Assembly: GCA_945906455.1 (NCBI GenBank)
Contig: CAMDRB010000003.1
Location: forward strand, 1 to 45,050
DNA from: Caenispirillum bisanense
Lineage (GTDB): Bacteria > Pseudomonadota > Alphaproteobacteria > Rhodospirillales > Rhodospirillaceae
DNA: 45,050 nt
Reading direction: 5' to 3'
Part shown: positions 1-10,363 of the stretch, piece by piece
How positions within the stretch are numbered: the first letter of the stretch is position 1
Layout: each line of letters opens with the position of its first letter
Notes under the pieces: generated by a model
Database searches by the model: none
What the model was told of the DNA's origin: nothing
What the model saw: only the letters and a program-made list of their open reading frames with translations
Made by a program: the position numbers and the translations under genes

Positions 1-163
1 GGCTTTTGCCAAGCTCAAAGCTCACCTTAGGCGTATCGGCGCAAGAACCATCGACGCGCTCTGGAAAGCAATCGGCGACATCTGCGACCTCTATACACAG
101 GAAGAATGCTGGAACTATCTCAAAGCCGCCGGATATGCGCCCGATTAAACGCTCGATGCTCTA
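1..163 (+). mobile_element. 3' end of an IS630-family insertion sequence (partial)
   Basis: The left edge carries the transposase C-terminus, followed by about 15 bp of non-coding sequence that reaches a TA dinucleotide at 162-163. From there rightward the sequence is recognisable as a ygiD-like gene on the opposite strand. IS630/Tc1-mariner elements insert at TA and duplicate it, so 162-163 is the likely element boundary; this is inference. The other end of the element lies outside the window, so the inverted repeats cannot be compared. Confidence 0.75.
2..148 (+). CDS. IS630 family transposase, C-terminal fragment
   Basis: An open frame enters from the left edge and stops with TAA at 146-148, giving 48 residues. 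Its ending ([19 protein letters not shown], then [11 protein letters not shown]) is the characteristic C-terminal tail of IS630-family transposases, downstream of the DDE catalytic core, which is not in the window. Whether the full transposase is intact cannot be judged. It runs convergent to the truncated dioxygenase gene beside it, which fits insertion of the element into that gene. Confidence 0.8.
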   Translation, partial: AFAKLKAHLRRIGARTIDALWKAIGDICDLYTQEECWNYLKAAGYAPD

Positions 164-632
164 GAACGCCCTCGTCGCGCAAGGTGCGAAGCCGCCGACC
201 TATGTCATGGTGCTCGGCCGGCGATTTGCGCACGTCGATGCTGAGTTGAATCACCGGAATATCGGCGCGCGGAAAGACGTGGCACAAGACCGACCACGTG
301 CCGTGATCGAGGCCCCAGTCGTGGTCGCTGACAACCGGTACCGGCGCGAGCAGCTGCTGGACCCGCGCGGCTAACTCGGGCGCGCCGGGCGCGGCGTAGC
401 GCACCTGAGAGAGTTCCGCGGGGAACCCGCCGAAATCGTGGATGGTTCGCGGCGATGCCATCGCCGTCACGGCGGTCATGGGCACGTACCAATGGGCGGA
501 TACCGCGACGATCGCCCGCGGCCGCGGCATCGCCGATCCGATTTCGGCCCAGGCCTCGGTGTAGGAATTCCGCTGCAAGGCGTTCATCGGGTTGCCGTGC
601 CCGAAGAAGATGATGGGCATGCGCCGGTCCAT
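164..632 (-). pseudogene. ygiD: 4,5-DOPA dioxygenase extradiol family (YgiD/LigB-like), 3' truncated
   Basis: The first ~157 residues match the class III extradiol dioxygenase family of YgiD/plant DODA: FFGHGNPMNAL near residue 9, VSAHWYVP near 45, TIHDFGGFP near 64, and DHDWGLDHGTWSVL near 102. Family members are about 260-280 residues long. Here the match stops after LRDEGV, and the last 13-14 codons read into the insertion sequence to a stop at 120. The N-terminal metal-binding histidines are present, but the C-terminal third, with the remaining metal ligand, is lost, so activity is unlikely. The start is the ATG at 630-632. It is preceded by acyP on the same strand but is probably not functionally linked to it. 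Confidence 0.82.
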
Positions 633-678
633 GAGCCCCTGTCAGGGTGAAATGTAAGCGTAGGGCGGGAATTTACTC

Positions 679-986
679 TCAACAATCATGGGTCGGCACC
701 TGCCGGAACCCTTCGGGAGTCGTCGCCGGCGCATCCAGCTTGGTCGTATCCACCGCGGTCACGCGCGCGAGCGGCGGCCCGGCCTGGCAGGCGCCGACAA
801 AGGATTCCACCGCAACCGCCGGGCCGTGCGCGAACGCTTCGACCGAACCGTCGGCGAGATTTCGCACCCAGCCGGACACTCCCAGCCGCCGCGCCGTTTG
901 CATGCACCAGGCGCGGTAACCCACGCCCTGCACCCTGCCCCGGATCACCAAGCGCATGGTTGTGGTCGTACCGTCCACCGTAACGC

Positions 987-990
<4 letters not shown>
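679..990 (-). CDS. acyP: Acylphosphatase
   Basis: Small enzyme hydrolysing carboxyl-phosphate anhydrides such as acetyl or carbamoyl phosphate. The signature [11 protein letters not shown], with its phosphate-binding arginine, and [14 protein letters not shown], with the catalytic asparagine, are both present. The GTG start at 988-990 overlaps the pccA stop by 4 bp (GTGA), implying translational coupling, and gives 103 residues. An in-frame ATG at 955-957 would give 92 residues, closer to the usual ~90, and cannot be excluded because neither start has a convincing Shine-Dalgarno. It is the last gene of the pccB-pccA-acyP unit. Confidence 0.88.
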
Positions 991-3029
<2,039 letters not shown>

Positions 3030-3041
3030 GCCGCCTCAGTG

Positions 3042-4574
3042 TTAAAGCGGGATATTGTCATGCTTCTTCCAAGGATTCTTGATGTCCTTGGACTTGAGCA
3101 TAGCGAGCGAACGGCAAATGCGGCCGCGCGTGGCATGCGGCATGATGACATCGTCGATGAAACCCAAGGCCGCGGCGCGGAACGGATTGGCGAAGCGCGC
3201 CTCATAGTCCTTGGTGCGTTCAGCGATTTTTTCAGCGTCGCCGATATCCTGACGGAAGATGATCTCGACCGCGCCGCGCGCGCCCATGACCGCGATCTCG
3301 GCCGTGGGCCAGGCGAAGTTGACGTCGCCGCGAATGTGCTTGGAGCTCATGACGTCGTAGGCGCCGCCGTAGGCTTTGCGGGTGATCACCGTGACCTTTG
3401 GCACCGTGGCTTCGGCGAAGGCGAACAACAGCTTCGCGCCGTGTTTGATGATCCCATTGTATTCCTGGTTGGTGCCCGGCAGGAAACCCGGCACATCGAC
3501 AAAAGTAATGATCGGGATATTGAAGCAGTCGCAGAAGCGCACAAAGCGCGCCGCCTTGCGGCTTGAATCGATATCGAGACAGCCCGCCAACACCATCGGC
3601 TGATTGGCGACGACGCCAACGGTTTGGCCTTCCATGCGGCCGAAGCCGACGATCATGTTCTTGGCGAAGTGCTCGCCGATCTCGAAGAAATCGCCCTCGT
3701 CCAGGATCTTTTGAATCAGTTCCTTCATGTCGTAGGGCTTGTTGGGACTGTCGGGGATCAGTGTATCGAGCGAGAAATCCTCGCGGTCGGGCGGGTCGGC
3801 GGACGGCATCACCGGCGGCTTTTCTTTGTTGCTGAGCGGCAGAAAGTCCATGAACCGGCGGAGCTGGACCAAAGCCTCGACATCGTTCTCAAAAGCACCA
3901 TCGGCGACGCCCGATTTGCCCGCATGCGTCATGGCGCCGCCGAGCTGTTCCTGAGTGACGGTCTCGTGGGTCACGGCCTTTACCACGTCGGGGCCGGTCA
4001 CGAACATGTACGAGGTATCTTTGACCATGAAGATGAAGTCGGTTATGGCGGGCGAGTACACCGCACCGCCGGCGCAAGGTCCCATGACCATGGAGATCTG
4101 CGGCACAACACCCGAGGCGAGAACGTTCTGCAGGAAGACTTCGGCATAACCCGCCAGCGAGGCCACGCCCTCCTGTATGCGCGCGCCGCCGGAATCGTTG
4201 ATACCGATGACCGGCGCGCCCACCTGTACCGCCTTCTCCATCACCTTGAGAATCTTCTTGGCGTGGGATTCCGACAGTGAGCCGCCGAACACGGTGAAGT
4301 CCTGGCTGTAGACGAACATCGGCCGGCCGTTGATGGTGCCGTAGCCGGTAACAACGCCGTCGCCGGGCACACGGGCCTCGCCCATGTCGAAATCCTCGCA
4401 ACGGTGCTCGACGAACATGTCCCATTCCTCGAAGGAGTCTTCGTCGAACAGAATGTCGATGCGTTCGCGTGCCGTGAGCTTGCCCTTGCCATGTTGGGCG
4501 TCGATGCGGGTTTGCCCGCCGCCCAGGCGCGCGACCGCTCGCTTCTCATCCAGCTTTTGAATGATCTTTCTCAT
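3042..4574 (-). CDS. pccB: Propionyl-CoA carboxylase beta chain (carboxyltransferase)
   Basis: Transfers the carboxyl group from biotin to propionyl-CoA; 510 residues, the usual length. The two crotonase-fold halves are visible: the N-terminal half has [17 protein letters not shown] and [19 protein letters not shown], the C-terminal half has [20 protein letters not shown] and [17 protein letters not shown], which supply the acyl-CoA and biotin sites. The ATG at 4572-4574 is preceded by a GAGGAG about 10 nt upstream. First gene of the pccB-pccA-acyP unit, divergent from yciB; no methylmalonyl-CoA mutase or epimerase gene is in the window. Confidence 0.94.
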   Translation of the reverse strand: MRKIIQKLDEKRAVARLGGGQTRIDAQHGKGKLTARERIDILFDEDSFEEWDMFVEHRCEDFDMGEARVPGDGVVTGYGTINGRPMFVYSQDFTVFGGSLSESHAKKILKVMEKAVQVGAPVIGINDSGGARIQEGVASLAGYAEVFLQNVLASGVVPQISMVMGPCAGGAVYSPAITDFIFMVKDTSYMFVTGPDVVKAVTHETVTQEQLGGAMTHAGKSGVADGAFENDVEALVQLRRFMDFLPLSNKEKPPVMPSADPPDREDFSLDTLIPDSPNKPYDMKELIQKILDEGDFFEIGEHFAKNMIVGFGRMEGQTVGVVANQPMVLAGCLDIDSSRKAARFVRFCDCFNIPIITFVDVPGFLPGTNQEYNGIIKHGAKLLFAFAEATVPKVTVITRKAYGGAYDVMSSKHIRGDVNFAWPTAEIAVMGARGAVEIIFRQDIGDAEKIAERTKDYEARFANPFRAAALGFIDDVIMPHATRGRICRSLAMLKSKDIKNPWKKHDNIPL

Positions 4575-4653
4575 CCCGTCTCAAGCTCCTCAGCCAAATG
4601 AACCGGCCGAACCGACTGCGCTCGCCAAAAGGGCCGCGCCTCAAGAAAGGTCT

Positions 4654-4680
4654 ATCATAACAAGGGCCCAATCATAACAA
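4654..4680 (-). promoter_or_regulatory. Tandem extended -10 motifs upstream of pccB
   Basis: Two direct copies of ATCATAACAA (4654-4663 and 4671-4680) lie 17 bp apart between pccB and yciB. Read on the pccB strand each gives TGTTATGAT, matching the extended -10 pattern TGnTATAAT at all but one position. No good -35 hexamer precedes either copy at 16-18 bp, which is tolerated by extended -10 promoters. The copies could instead be an operator half-site pair. Assignment as the pccBA-acyP promoter is inference. Confidence 0.45.
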
Positions 4681-4713
4681 AGGACTTGCCCGGCGCCAGA
4701 AAGTTTATCGTCC

Positions 4714-4742
4714 TTGGCGGCCTTGGTTGGCGCGGTTATAAC
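4714..4742 (+). promoter_or_regulatory. Sigma-70-type promoter of yciB
   Basis: TTGGCG at 4714-4719, a 17-bp spacer and TATAAC at 4737-4742 form a good -35/-10 pair pointing at yciB, with predicted transcription start near 4749 and a leader of about 58 nt. The upstream in-frame TTG of yciB coincides with the -35 box, which argues for the start at 4807. Confidence 0.55.
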
Positions 4743-4806
4743 CCGATTCATGCGGGCGACTCCGGGCCGCGAAGCTGGCCTAATTGAGCACGGAGAACTG
4801 GACAAG

Positions 4807-5427
4807 ATGACTGAACCCGCGAAAATGAATCCCATGCTCAAGATGGCCCTGGAAATCGGGCCGTTGGTGATTTTCTTTGGCGTCAACGGCGTCTTTGGAA
4901 TCTTTCCTGGAACCGCAGCATTTATGGCCGCCACGGCTGTCGCGCTTGGTCTCGCCTATGCTCTCGCCCGAACCATACCGATCATGCCGCTGGTGACGGC
5001 GGCGTTTGTCCTGATATTTGGTGGTTTGACGCTCTATCTCGCCGACGAAACCTTCATCAAACTCAAGCCGACCATCGTCAACCTCCTGTTCGGCGCGATC
5101 CTTTTCGTTGGACTCCTAACCGGTCGGTTGTTCATCAAGGTCGTTTTCGGGACGGCGTTCCAACTGACGGATCGGGGCTGGCTGTTGCTGACCCGGGCCT
5201 GGATCGTCTTCTTTGTTTTTCTTGCCGCGCTCAATGAATTCGTCTGGCGTACGTTTTCGACCGATACTTGGGTGAGCTTCAAGGTGTTCGGAGTCTTGCC
5301 GCTGACGGTGCTTTTCAGCTTTGCGCTGTTCCCAGTAATGATGCGCCATGCGTTGCACCCCGAGGGCGCCGGCGCGGGGGGCAACGAGAGCCCAGGAAAG
5401 AGCAATGTGGACAGCACGTTCAATTAA
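4807..5427 (+). CDS. yciB: Inner membrane-spanning protein YciB / septation protein A family (IspZ)
   Basis: 206-residue polytopic inner-membrane protein. The family hallmarks are present: EIGPLVIFFGVN near the N-terminus, a KLKPTIVNLLFGAILF segment, and RGWLLLTRAWIVFFVFLAALNE, with about five to six hydrophobic spans. Family members take part in intracellular septation and cell-envelope integrity; the biochemical role is not settled. The ATG at 4807 is chosen because family proteins start just before the first membrane span, a GGAG lies about 11 nt upstream, and the upstream extension runs through the promoter. It is divergent from pccB, and the C-terminal tail after the last span is polar and unconserved. 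Confidence 0.88.
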   Translation: MTEPAKMNPMLKMALEIGPLVIFFGVNGVFGIFPGTAAFMAATAVALGLAYALARTIPIMPLVTAAFVLIFGGLTLYLADETFIKLKPTIVNLLFGAILFVGLLTGRLFIKVVFGTAFQLTDRGWLLLTRAWIVFFVFLAALNEFVWRTFSTDTWVSFKVFGVLPLTVLFSFALFPVMMRHALHPEGAGAGGNESPGKSNVDSTFN

Positions 5428-5501
5428 GGCTGTAATGGTTTCAGTCCGTCGCGATGCGCCCGGATGATGGCAACGACAATGAGCATAACTGGGGGACATC
5501 C

Positions 5502-5663
5502 GTGGCCGATCGCAAAGCAAAACCACTCGCCAAGAAAACCGCCGCTAAAAAGTCGGCCACCAAGGCGGATGCGAAGTCTGGAAAAGTGAAGGCGTCTCCA
5601 AACTCGGCCCGTCCGACGGTAAGTGTCGTGCGCCCCATGGGCATGCGGGCCCGTGGCCGCTAA
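5502..5663 (+). CDS. Small Lys/Ala-rich basic protein, hypothetical
   Basis: A 53-codon frame starts with GTG at 5502, preceded by a strong GGGGGA (5491-5496); an in-frame ATG at 5454 would add 16 residues but has no clear ribosome binding site. The product starts ADRKAKPLAKKTAAKK and is rich in Lys and Ala, like the flexible tails of bacterial histone H1-like proteins, then ends with VVRPMGMRARGR. It follows yciB by 74 nt on the same strand, and its stop overlaps the convergent atp12 stop by 3 nt. Function unknown. It could be non-coding; the good Shine-Dalgarno and the frame filling the gap exactly are the support. Confidence 0.45.
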   Translation: MADRKAKPLAKKTAAKKSATKADAKSGKVKASPNSARPTVSVVRPMGMRARGR

Positions 5664-6442
5664 GGTAGCTTCAGGAGTCTGAGGTAGTTGCCAATCGCCA
5701 GAAGGTCCCGCTCGATGAGGCGGCGGCGGGCCTCGGCCATTTCGTCCGCGCCCCATTTTTCCAATTGATAGCTTTCGTCCAAGGACGCGGCCGCGAAGGC
5801 TTCGGCGGCATCGACGCGACCATGGACTATCGCCAGGGAGAGTGCGAGCGAACTGGTGATCGCGGCTGCGCCCTGGAGCGCCGTTAGCCGAGCGTCGTCG
5901 AGCGACGCAATTGCTGCCTTCAGGGCCGCGACCGTAGCGGCGGTCTGACGATGGGGTACGATCCCCTCGCTCGCCTGCAAGGCAATCCCAAGAGTTGCAT
6001 CCAGCCAGTCCAGCACCGGCTGCCAGACAGCCTGCTGCCGTGCTTTTAGATCGGCGGGATAGCTCGCGCGATAGCACAGCATGTCAGCGTCGGTGTAATT
6101 CATGAGTTCACTGATCAGCGCTGCGCGTTGGGGCACGACGCAATCAATGGCCGTGGACACCAAGCGGGTTAGCGGCATGGTATCGGGATCGATGGACGGA
6201 TTCTGCGCGTCCCACTCGGCGGCAAGGGCCTCAGCAAGGGCGCGATGCTTTGTTCCCAAGGGGCTGCGGAGCGGGGTCAGGGTCGGTTTGCCATCGAGAA
6301 GCACCCAGAACGCCATCCCCTCTCCGTGCTCGGCCCGCTCATCGATGGCCCGCTCTTGGACGACCACAGTCTTATAGACGCGGCGGATTTTTGGGCGCGG
6401 CGCTTCGCGTATCGGTGTCGAGGACGGGTTAAAAGGCGGCAT
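5660..6442 (-). CDS. ATP12 family F1-ATPase assembly chaperone
   Basis: 260 residues. Atp12 binds the F1 alpha subunit during assembly of ATP synthase and is confined to mitochondria and alphaproteobacteria. Diagnostic motifs in order: FWVLLDGKPTLTPLRSPL near residue 45, ALAEALAAEWDAQ near 69, MPLTRLVSTAID near 89, ELMNYTDADMLCYRA near 111, and the C-terminal DESYQLEKWGADEMAEARRR. The ATG at 6440-6442 lies 12 nt after asmA; the 17 or so residues before the conserved KIRRVYK look like an unconserved extension. Last gene of the degQ-to-atp12 run; convergent with the small plus-strand ORF. Confidence 0.9.
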   Translation of the reverse strand: MPPFNPSSTPIREAPRPKIRRVYKTVVVQERAIDERAEHGEGMAFWVLLDGKPTLTPLRSPLGTKHRALAEALAAEWDAQNPSIDPDTMPLTRLVSTAIDCVVPQRAALISELMNYTDADMLCYRASYPADLKARQQAVWQPVLDWLDATLGIALQASEGIVPHRQTAATVAALKAAIASLDDARLTALQGAAAITSSLALSLAIVHGRVDAAEAFAAASLDESYQLEKWGADEMAEARRRLIERDLLAIGNYLRLLKLP

Positions 6443-6454
6443 GGGTGGTTGGCG

Positions 6455-8647
6455 CTATTTTTTTAAATGCCAGGTTCGCGCCGCTTGGCAAAGGTCGCGG
6501 CCGTCCAGTCTGTCCGCCGCACCCTGCGCGAGGATCGACGCACCGCCGGTAGCGAAGGCAGCCCCGAGGATGCCAAGCGTCTTGAGGGCGCCGGCTTTGT
6601 CGACGCCGATCCCCGGATTGGAAAGTGGACCCGATACCTTCACGGCCTGCGCGAGCGCGCCTAAGCCCGCGCCCACGCCGCTGGTCGCCTTGGGGCGTAG
6701 GTTCAGGTCCACGCGTTCGCCGCCGAAATCGATCTTACCGCTGGAGGTCACCTGCATCTTGTCAGTTACCAGTGCGATGCCGTTGTTGGTGGCTGCCACG
6801 CCGTTCGCGATCTGCAGGTTCACGACACCGCAGCGCGCCACGGTATACGGGTCCTTGTTGCCCGCTGGATTGATGGCGCTAACCACTTGCATGATTACAT
6901 CGGCGCCAAGCACATTGAGGGCATCGCTGCGAATCTTACTCTCGCCCATTCCAGCCACGATCGAGCCATTGAGGCTAGCCATGACCGCGTGGACCGAATT
7001 GCCGGACCCGTTCACATTAATAGCTAGATCCACCGGCCCCTGGGTTATGAGATCGGATTTCTTCAGCTCGCGGGCCAGGCTCTCCGCTGAGAGTCCCTTG
7101 GCCTCGGCCTTCAGCGCAACGGATTTGTTCCCGGCATCCATCTTCACATCCGCGATGACCGTGCCGCCGGCTACGGCGAAGGATGCCGCGGCAAGACTCA
7201 ACTTGCCGGCAGCAAGATCTACCGGAAGCACGACATTTGTAAGGATGAGGCCGCTGGCGAGCGTGAGCTTTCCGACCGCAACCTTGACGGTGGCGTCGAC
7301 GCCAACAGTGAGGCTGTCCCACGGCAGCGGCTCGTCGGAAAAAACCTGCCCGCCCGCGGCTGCTGAAGCCGGCTTGGCGCCGCCTTTACCGCCGAGGGCG
7401 GCAAGGTCGAGTTCGGCGATACTCACCGCGCCGGTCGCCGCCGGGCGTTTCCCCGATCGGTTGATGGTCACATCGGTCGTGGCCTTCAGGCCCTTCCCTT
7501 CCAGCGTCAGTCTGGCCGGGAAGCTGGCGTTCATGCGCATGAGAGTGGCGATGGGCGCGAGAGTCCCCGCCGCCTTGACATCGCCGCCGTCAAGCTTGGC
7601 CGCGAGCGTCAAGGCTCCGGCGCCGTCGAGGGTAAGAGTCGCCACGTCGACGCTGACGGGCGCACCGGAACTGTTGTAGGTCAGCTTGCCATCGCTGGCG
7701 GCAATGTTGGTAATGCCGAGATCGCCGATCTTGCCCTTGGCCGTGAGCGCGACTTTCCCAATTACAGCAGTGGCGGTCGTTCTCGAATCCTTCAGCGCCG
7801 CCGTGGATTTTTCCATGGTCAGCGACGTCACCTGCATGGCCTTGAGCGCAGCCGGCAGATCGAATCTGGCCGACTTAGCCGCCGCGGGCGCGGCCTCTCC
7901 AGTCATGGCCAGGCTGGCGACAGTTCCTTCGTAAGCCGATGCTCCGTCCTTGAAGGACCCTTTGGCCTCGATCAGCGCCAACTTGGTGATGTTTAGTGCG
8001 GTAATCGGCCCGGCGGTGTTGAAGCTCACCGCGGCGATGGAACCCTCGGCCGCTTTGCCGCCTTCGCGATATGATGCCAAGGCCTCGGTCACGGCAATGG
8101 AAGGGAAAACGAGGTCGTTGACGGCACCCGTGATCACGACCGCCACGGACTTGGCCACGACGGTCGAGTTACCTTTGGTCTTGCCATCGCGATAGGCCAG
8201 CTTGAGGCCTTCGACCGCAACGCCGCTGATGTTCAAGGGAACGGTGCTGGCGCCGTCCGCGGTCGGGACATCAAACTCCCAGTTGCCCTTACCCTGGGCA
8301 TTGGTCTCGAGCATCGCGTCGGGGTCGACCAACTTCAAGCCGGTGATATTGACGGTGCCGAACAACAGCGGAAGGAGTTGAGTGCTGGCCTCCAGCCTTT
8401 TCAGGGTCAGCATCTGAGGACGACTGCCCCAAGGAGCATTGGCCAGCGTTACGTCGCTAATCACGATGGCCGGCGTCAGCGATAAGGAGAGGTTAATATC
8501 GCCGATCGTGACCTCACGACCGGTCGCCGCCTTGGCCTGATCCTGTATGACGTCCTTATATTTACCGATATCGACGGTGAGGAGGACGACCATTACGCCG
8601 ACGATCAGGATCGCCACGACGCTGGCGCCAAGCTTGAGGAACTTCAT
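6455..8647 (-). CDS. asmA: AsmA family protein
   Basis: 730 residues: one N-terminal membrane anchor (hydrophobic from about residue 9 to 26), then the AsmA start pattern DIGKYKDVIQDQAKAATGRE and a long repetitive beta-rich region in the envelope. The C-terminal AsmA-like domain includes SGKIDFGGERVDLNLRPK and a hydrophobic ending. AsmA-type proteins belong to the bridge-like lipid-transfer class linked to outer-membrane lipid homeostasis; the exact role of this copy is not known. It sits 12 nt from each neighbour, between the HAD hydrolase and atp12, with no obvious functional link to either. Confidence 0.85.
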   Translation of the reverse strand: MKFLKLGASVVAILIVGVMVVLLTVDIGKYKDVIQDQAKAATGREVTIGDINLSLSLTPAIVISDVTLANAPWGSRPQMLTLKRLEASTQLLPLLFGTVNITGLKLVDPDAMLETNAQGKGNWEFDVPTADGASTVPLNISGVAVEGLKLAYRDGKTKGNSTVVAKSVAVVITGAVNDLVFPSIAVTEALASYREGGKAAEGSIAAVSFNTAGPITALNITKLALIEAKGSFKDGASAYEGTVASLAMTGEAAPAAAKSARFDLPAALKAMQVTSLTMEKSTAALKDSRTTATAVIGKVALTAKGKIGDLGITNIAASDGKLTYNSSGAPVSVDVATLTLDGAGALTLAAKLDGGDVKAAGTLAPIATLMRMNASFPARLTLEGKGLKATTDVTINRSGKRPAATGAVSIAELDLAALGGKGGAKPASAAAGGQVFSDEPLPWDSLTVGVDATVKVAVGKLTLASGLILTNVVLPVDLAAGKLSLAAASFAVAGGTVIADVKMDAGNKSVALKAEAKGLSAESLARELKKSDLITQGPVDLAINVNGSGNSVHAVMASLNGSIVAGMGESKIRSDALNVLGADVIMQVVSAINPAGNKDPYTVARCGVVNLQIANGVAATNNGIALVTDKMQVTSSGKIDFGGERVDLNLRPKATSGVGAGLGALAQAVKVSGPLSNPGIGVDKAGALKTLGILGAAFATGGASILAQGAADRLDGRDLCQAARTWHLKK

Positions 8648-8659
8648 GACATCCTCCGG

Positions 8660-9343
8660 TCAGGGAACTCTGGGAGCAGTGAGGCACTCGACAGCCTGCA
8701 GCAGATCGCCAAGTCGATCAATTAGCCGGTGGGCGCCAGCGGCTTCCAGTTCGCTGATCGGATGGTTCCCCCACGACACGCCGACGGCGCCGACGCCCGC
8801 GGCCAGGGCCATCTGGATATCGTAGGTCGTGTCGCCGATCATGACCGTATTTCTGGGTTCAACTCCCGCCTCAGCCATGGCCCGTAAAATCATGCCAGGA
8901 TGAGGTTTTCCTGGAGATTCCTCTGGCGTATTGATGGTCGAGAAACGGCCCTCGAGGCCGTGGCAGGAAAGGACATGATTGACCCCGCGCCGCCCCTTGC
9001 CGGTGGCGATTCCCAGCAGATAGCCAGCCCGATCCAGCTGGTCCAGGACGTCGTGGGTGCCGGCGAACAGCGGCTCGTCGAAGCCGGGGCTGGCGCGAAG
9101 CCGGACGAAGGCTTCGCGATACTCGCGGTCGAGATCTTCGTGAGTGCCCGGGTCAACGCCCGGAAAAAGCTCGGCCAGGGCTTCCTTCAATGACAGGCCA
9201 ATGACACGCGGTACCTGGTCGGGCGGCGGACCGGGCACGCCAAGGATCTTGGCAACCTCGGCGACGGCGCGAACGATGTTGGACTGGCTATCGACGATGG
9301 TGCCGTCGAGGTCGAAAACCACGAGCCGCAGAGGTCTGCTCAT
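8660..9343 (-). CDS. HAD-superfamily hydrolase, phosphoglycolate phosphatase-like
   Basis: 227-residue HAD subfamily IA phosphatase. Motif I is VFDLDGTIVDSQ (nucleophile and acid/base Asp at residues 10 and 12), the cap domain follows, motif II/III region is LLGIATGKGRRG, and motif IV is MIGDTTYDIQMALAAGV. The sequence is closest in style to Gph, which removes 2-phosphoglycolate, but related enzymes act on pyrophosphate or nucleotides, so the substrate is not certain. The ATG at 9341-9343 lies 18 nt after the pseudouridine synthase gene. Confidence 0.88.
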   Translation of the reverse strand: MSRPLRLVVFDLDGTIVDSQSNIVRAVAEVAKILGVPGPPPDQVPRVIGLSLKEALAELFPGVDPGTHEDLDREYREAFVRLRASPGFDEPLFAGTHDVLDQLDRAGYLLGIATGKGRRGVNHVLSCHGLEGRFSTINTPEESPGKPHPGMILRAMAEAGVEPRNTVMIGDTTYDIQMALAAGVGAVGVSWGNHPISELEAAGAHRLIDRLGDLLQAVECLTAPRVP

Positions 9344-9361
9344 GGCCGGGCGCTGACTATT

Positions 9362-10363
9362 TCACGCATCGCTCTCCTCGAATCCGAGGTCCTTGAAGGC
9401 TTCTTTCATGTGCTTGGGTAGCGGGGCGGTGATCGTCAAAGCCTTGCGGCCGGGGCGCTCAACCACCAGTGACTGGGCGTGAAGGCACATGCGGTCAGCG
9501 ACATCGGCGAGCAGCCCGTGGTGCAGGTCCACGACCTGATCTGGATCGGGCTGATCGATGGCGTATTTGGCGTCGCCGAGGATCGGCGTGCCGATCAACC
9601 GGCAATGGGCGCGGAGCTGGTGGGTTCGGCCGGTCTGCGGCATCAGCTCCAGCCAAGTGATTTTGCGGCCGGCGGTGTCGACGACGCGGTAGTCGGTCAC
9701 AGCCGACTTACCGTCTTCCTCGTCCCATTCCATGCGCTCGTGACCGGCGTCGCCGGACTTCGCAAGTGCCGCCGAAATCGTCCCGGCGGGATGCTCTGGG
9801 TGGCCCATGACCAGAGCCCAGTAGATCTTCTGCATGTCGCGGCTCTGGAACGCCTTCGCCAGGACCGCCGCCGATTTTGCGGTGCGGGCGACAACAATGA
9901 CGCCTGAGGTGTCACGATCGAGCCGGTGAACCAGCCGGGGCCGATCGGGCGAGCCAAAGCGCAAGCCATCCAACAAACCATCAAGGTGTCTAGAGGTCTT
10001 GGTACCCCCCTGGACGGCAAGGCCAGGCGGTTTGTTCAAGGCGATCAGGTCTTCGTCCTTGTAAAGGATCATCCCTTGGACGACATCGGTGTCCTGGGGC
10101 GAGAGGTCTCGCGCGGTAGTCTTCGGTGCGCCGTCCCCGGCCTTGGCGGCGGGCTTCGCATCGAGCGGCGGCACGCGAACCACCTGGCCGACTTGAAGCC
10201 GCTGATTGGCTTTGGCACGCCCACCATCAACCCGCACTTGGCCAGTCCGCAGAAGCTTCTCCAGTCGGCCGTGGTTTAGCCCTGGAAAGCGCCGACGGAA
10301 CCACCGATCGAGACGGGTTTCACTTTCCTCGGGCTCGACGGAAATCTGTTGTACGCCCGTCAT
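9362..10363 (-). CDS. rluC: 23S rRNA pseudouridine synthase, RluC/RluD family
   Basis: 333 residues. An N-terminal S4 RNA-binding domain (TRLDRWFRRRFPGLNHGRLEK) is followed by the RluA-type catalytic domain with LVHRLDRDTSGVIVVAR, whose Asp is the nucleophile, and LMPQTGRTHQLRAHC near the end. RluC converts U955, U2504 and U2580 in E. coli; RluD is the alternative, but the VHRLDRDTSG context and size fit RluC better. ATG at 10361-10363 overlaps the rarA stop by 4 nt (ATGA). A longer upstream frame exists inside rarA and is rejected because it lacks conservation. Confidence 0.88.
   Translation of the reverse strand: MTGVQQISVEPEESETRLDRWFRRRFPGLNHGRLEKLLRTGQVRVDGGRAKANQRLQVGQVVRVPPLDAKPAAKAGDGAPKTTARDLSPQDTDVVQGMILYKDEDLIALNKPPGLAVQGGTKTSRHLDGLLDGLRFGSPDRPRLVHRLDRDTSGVIVVARTAKSAAVLAKAFQSRDMQKIYWALVMGHPEHPAGTISAALAKSGDAGHERMEWDEEDGKSAVTDYRVVDTAGRKITWLELMPQTGRTHQLRAHCRLIGTPILGDAKYAIDQPDPDQVVDLHHGLLADVADRMCLHAQSLVVERPGRKALTITAPLPKHMKEAFKDLGFEESDA

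Noticed and set aside
6441-7679. Open frame of about 412 codons antisense to asmA
   Set aside because: Composition is Ser/Pro/Ala/Thr rich as expected for the shadow of an Ala/Gly-rich gene; no family resemblance.
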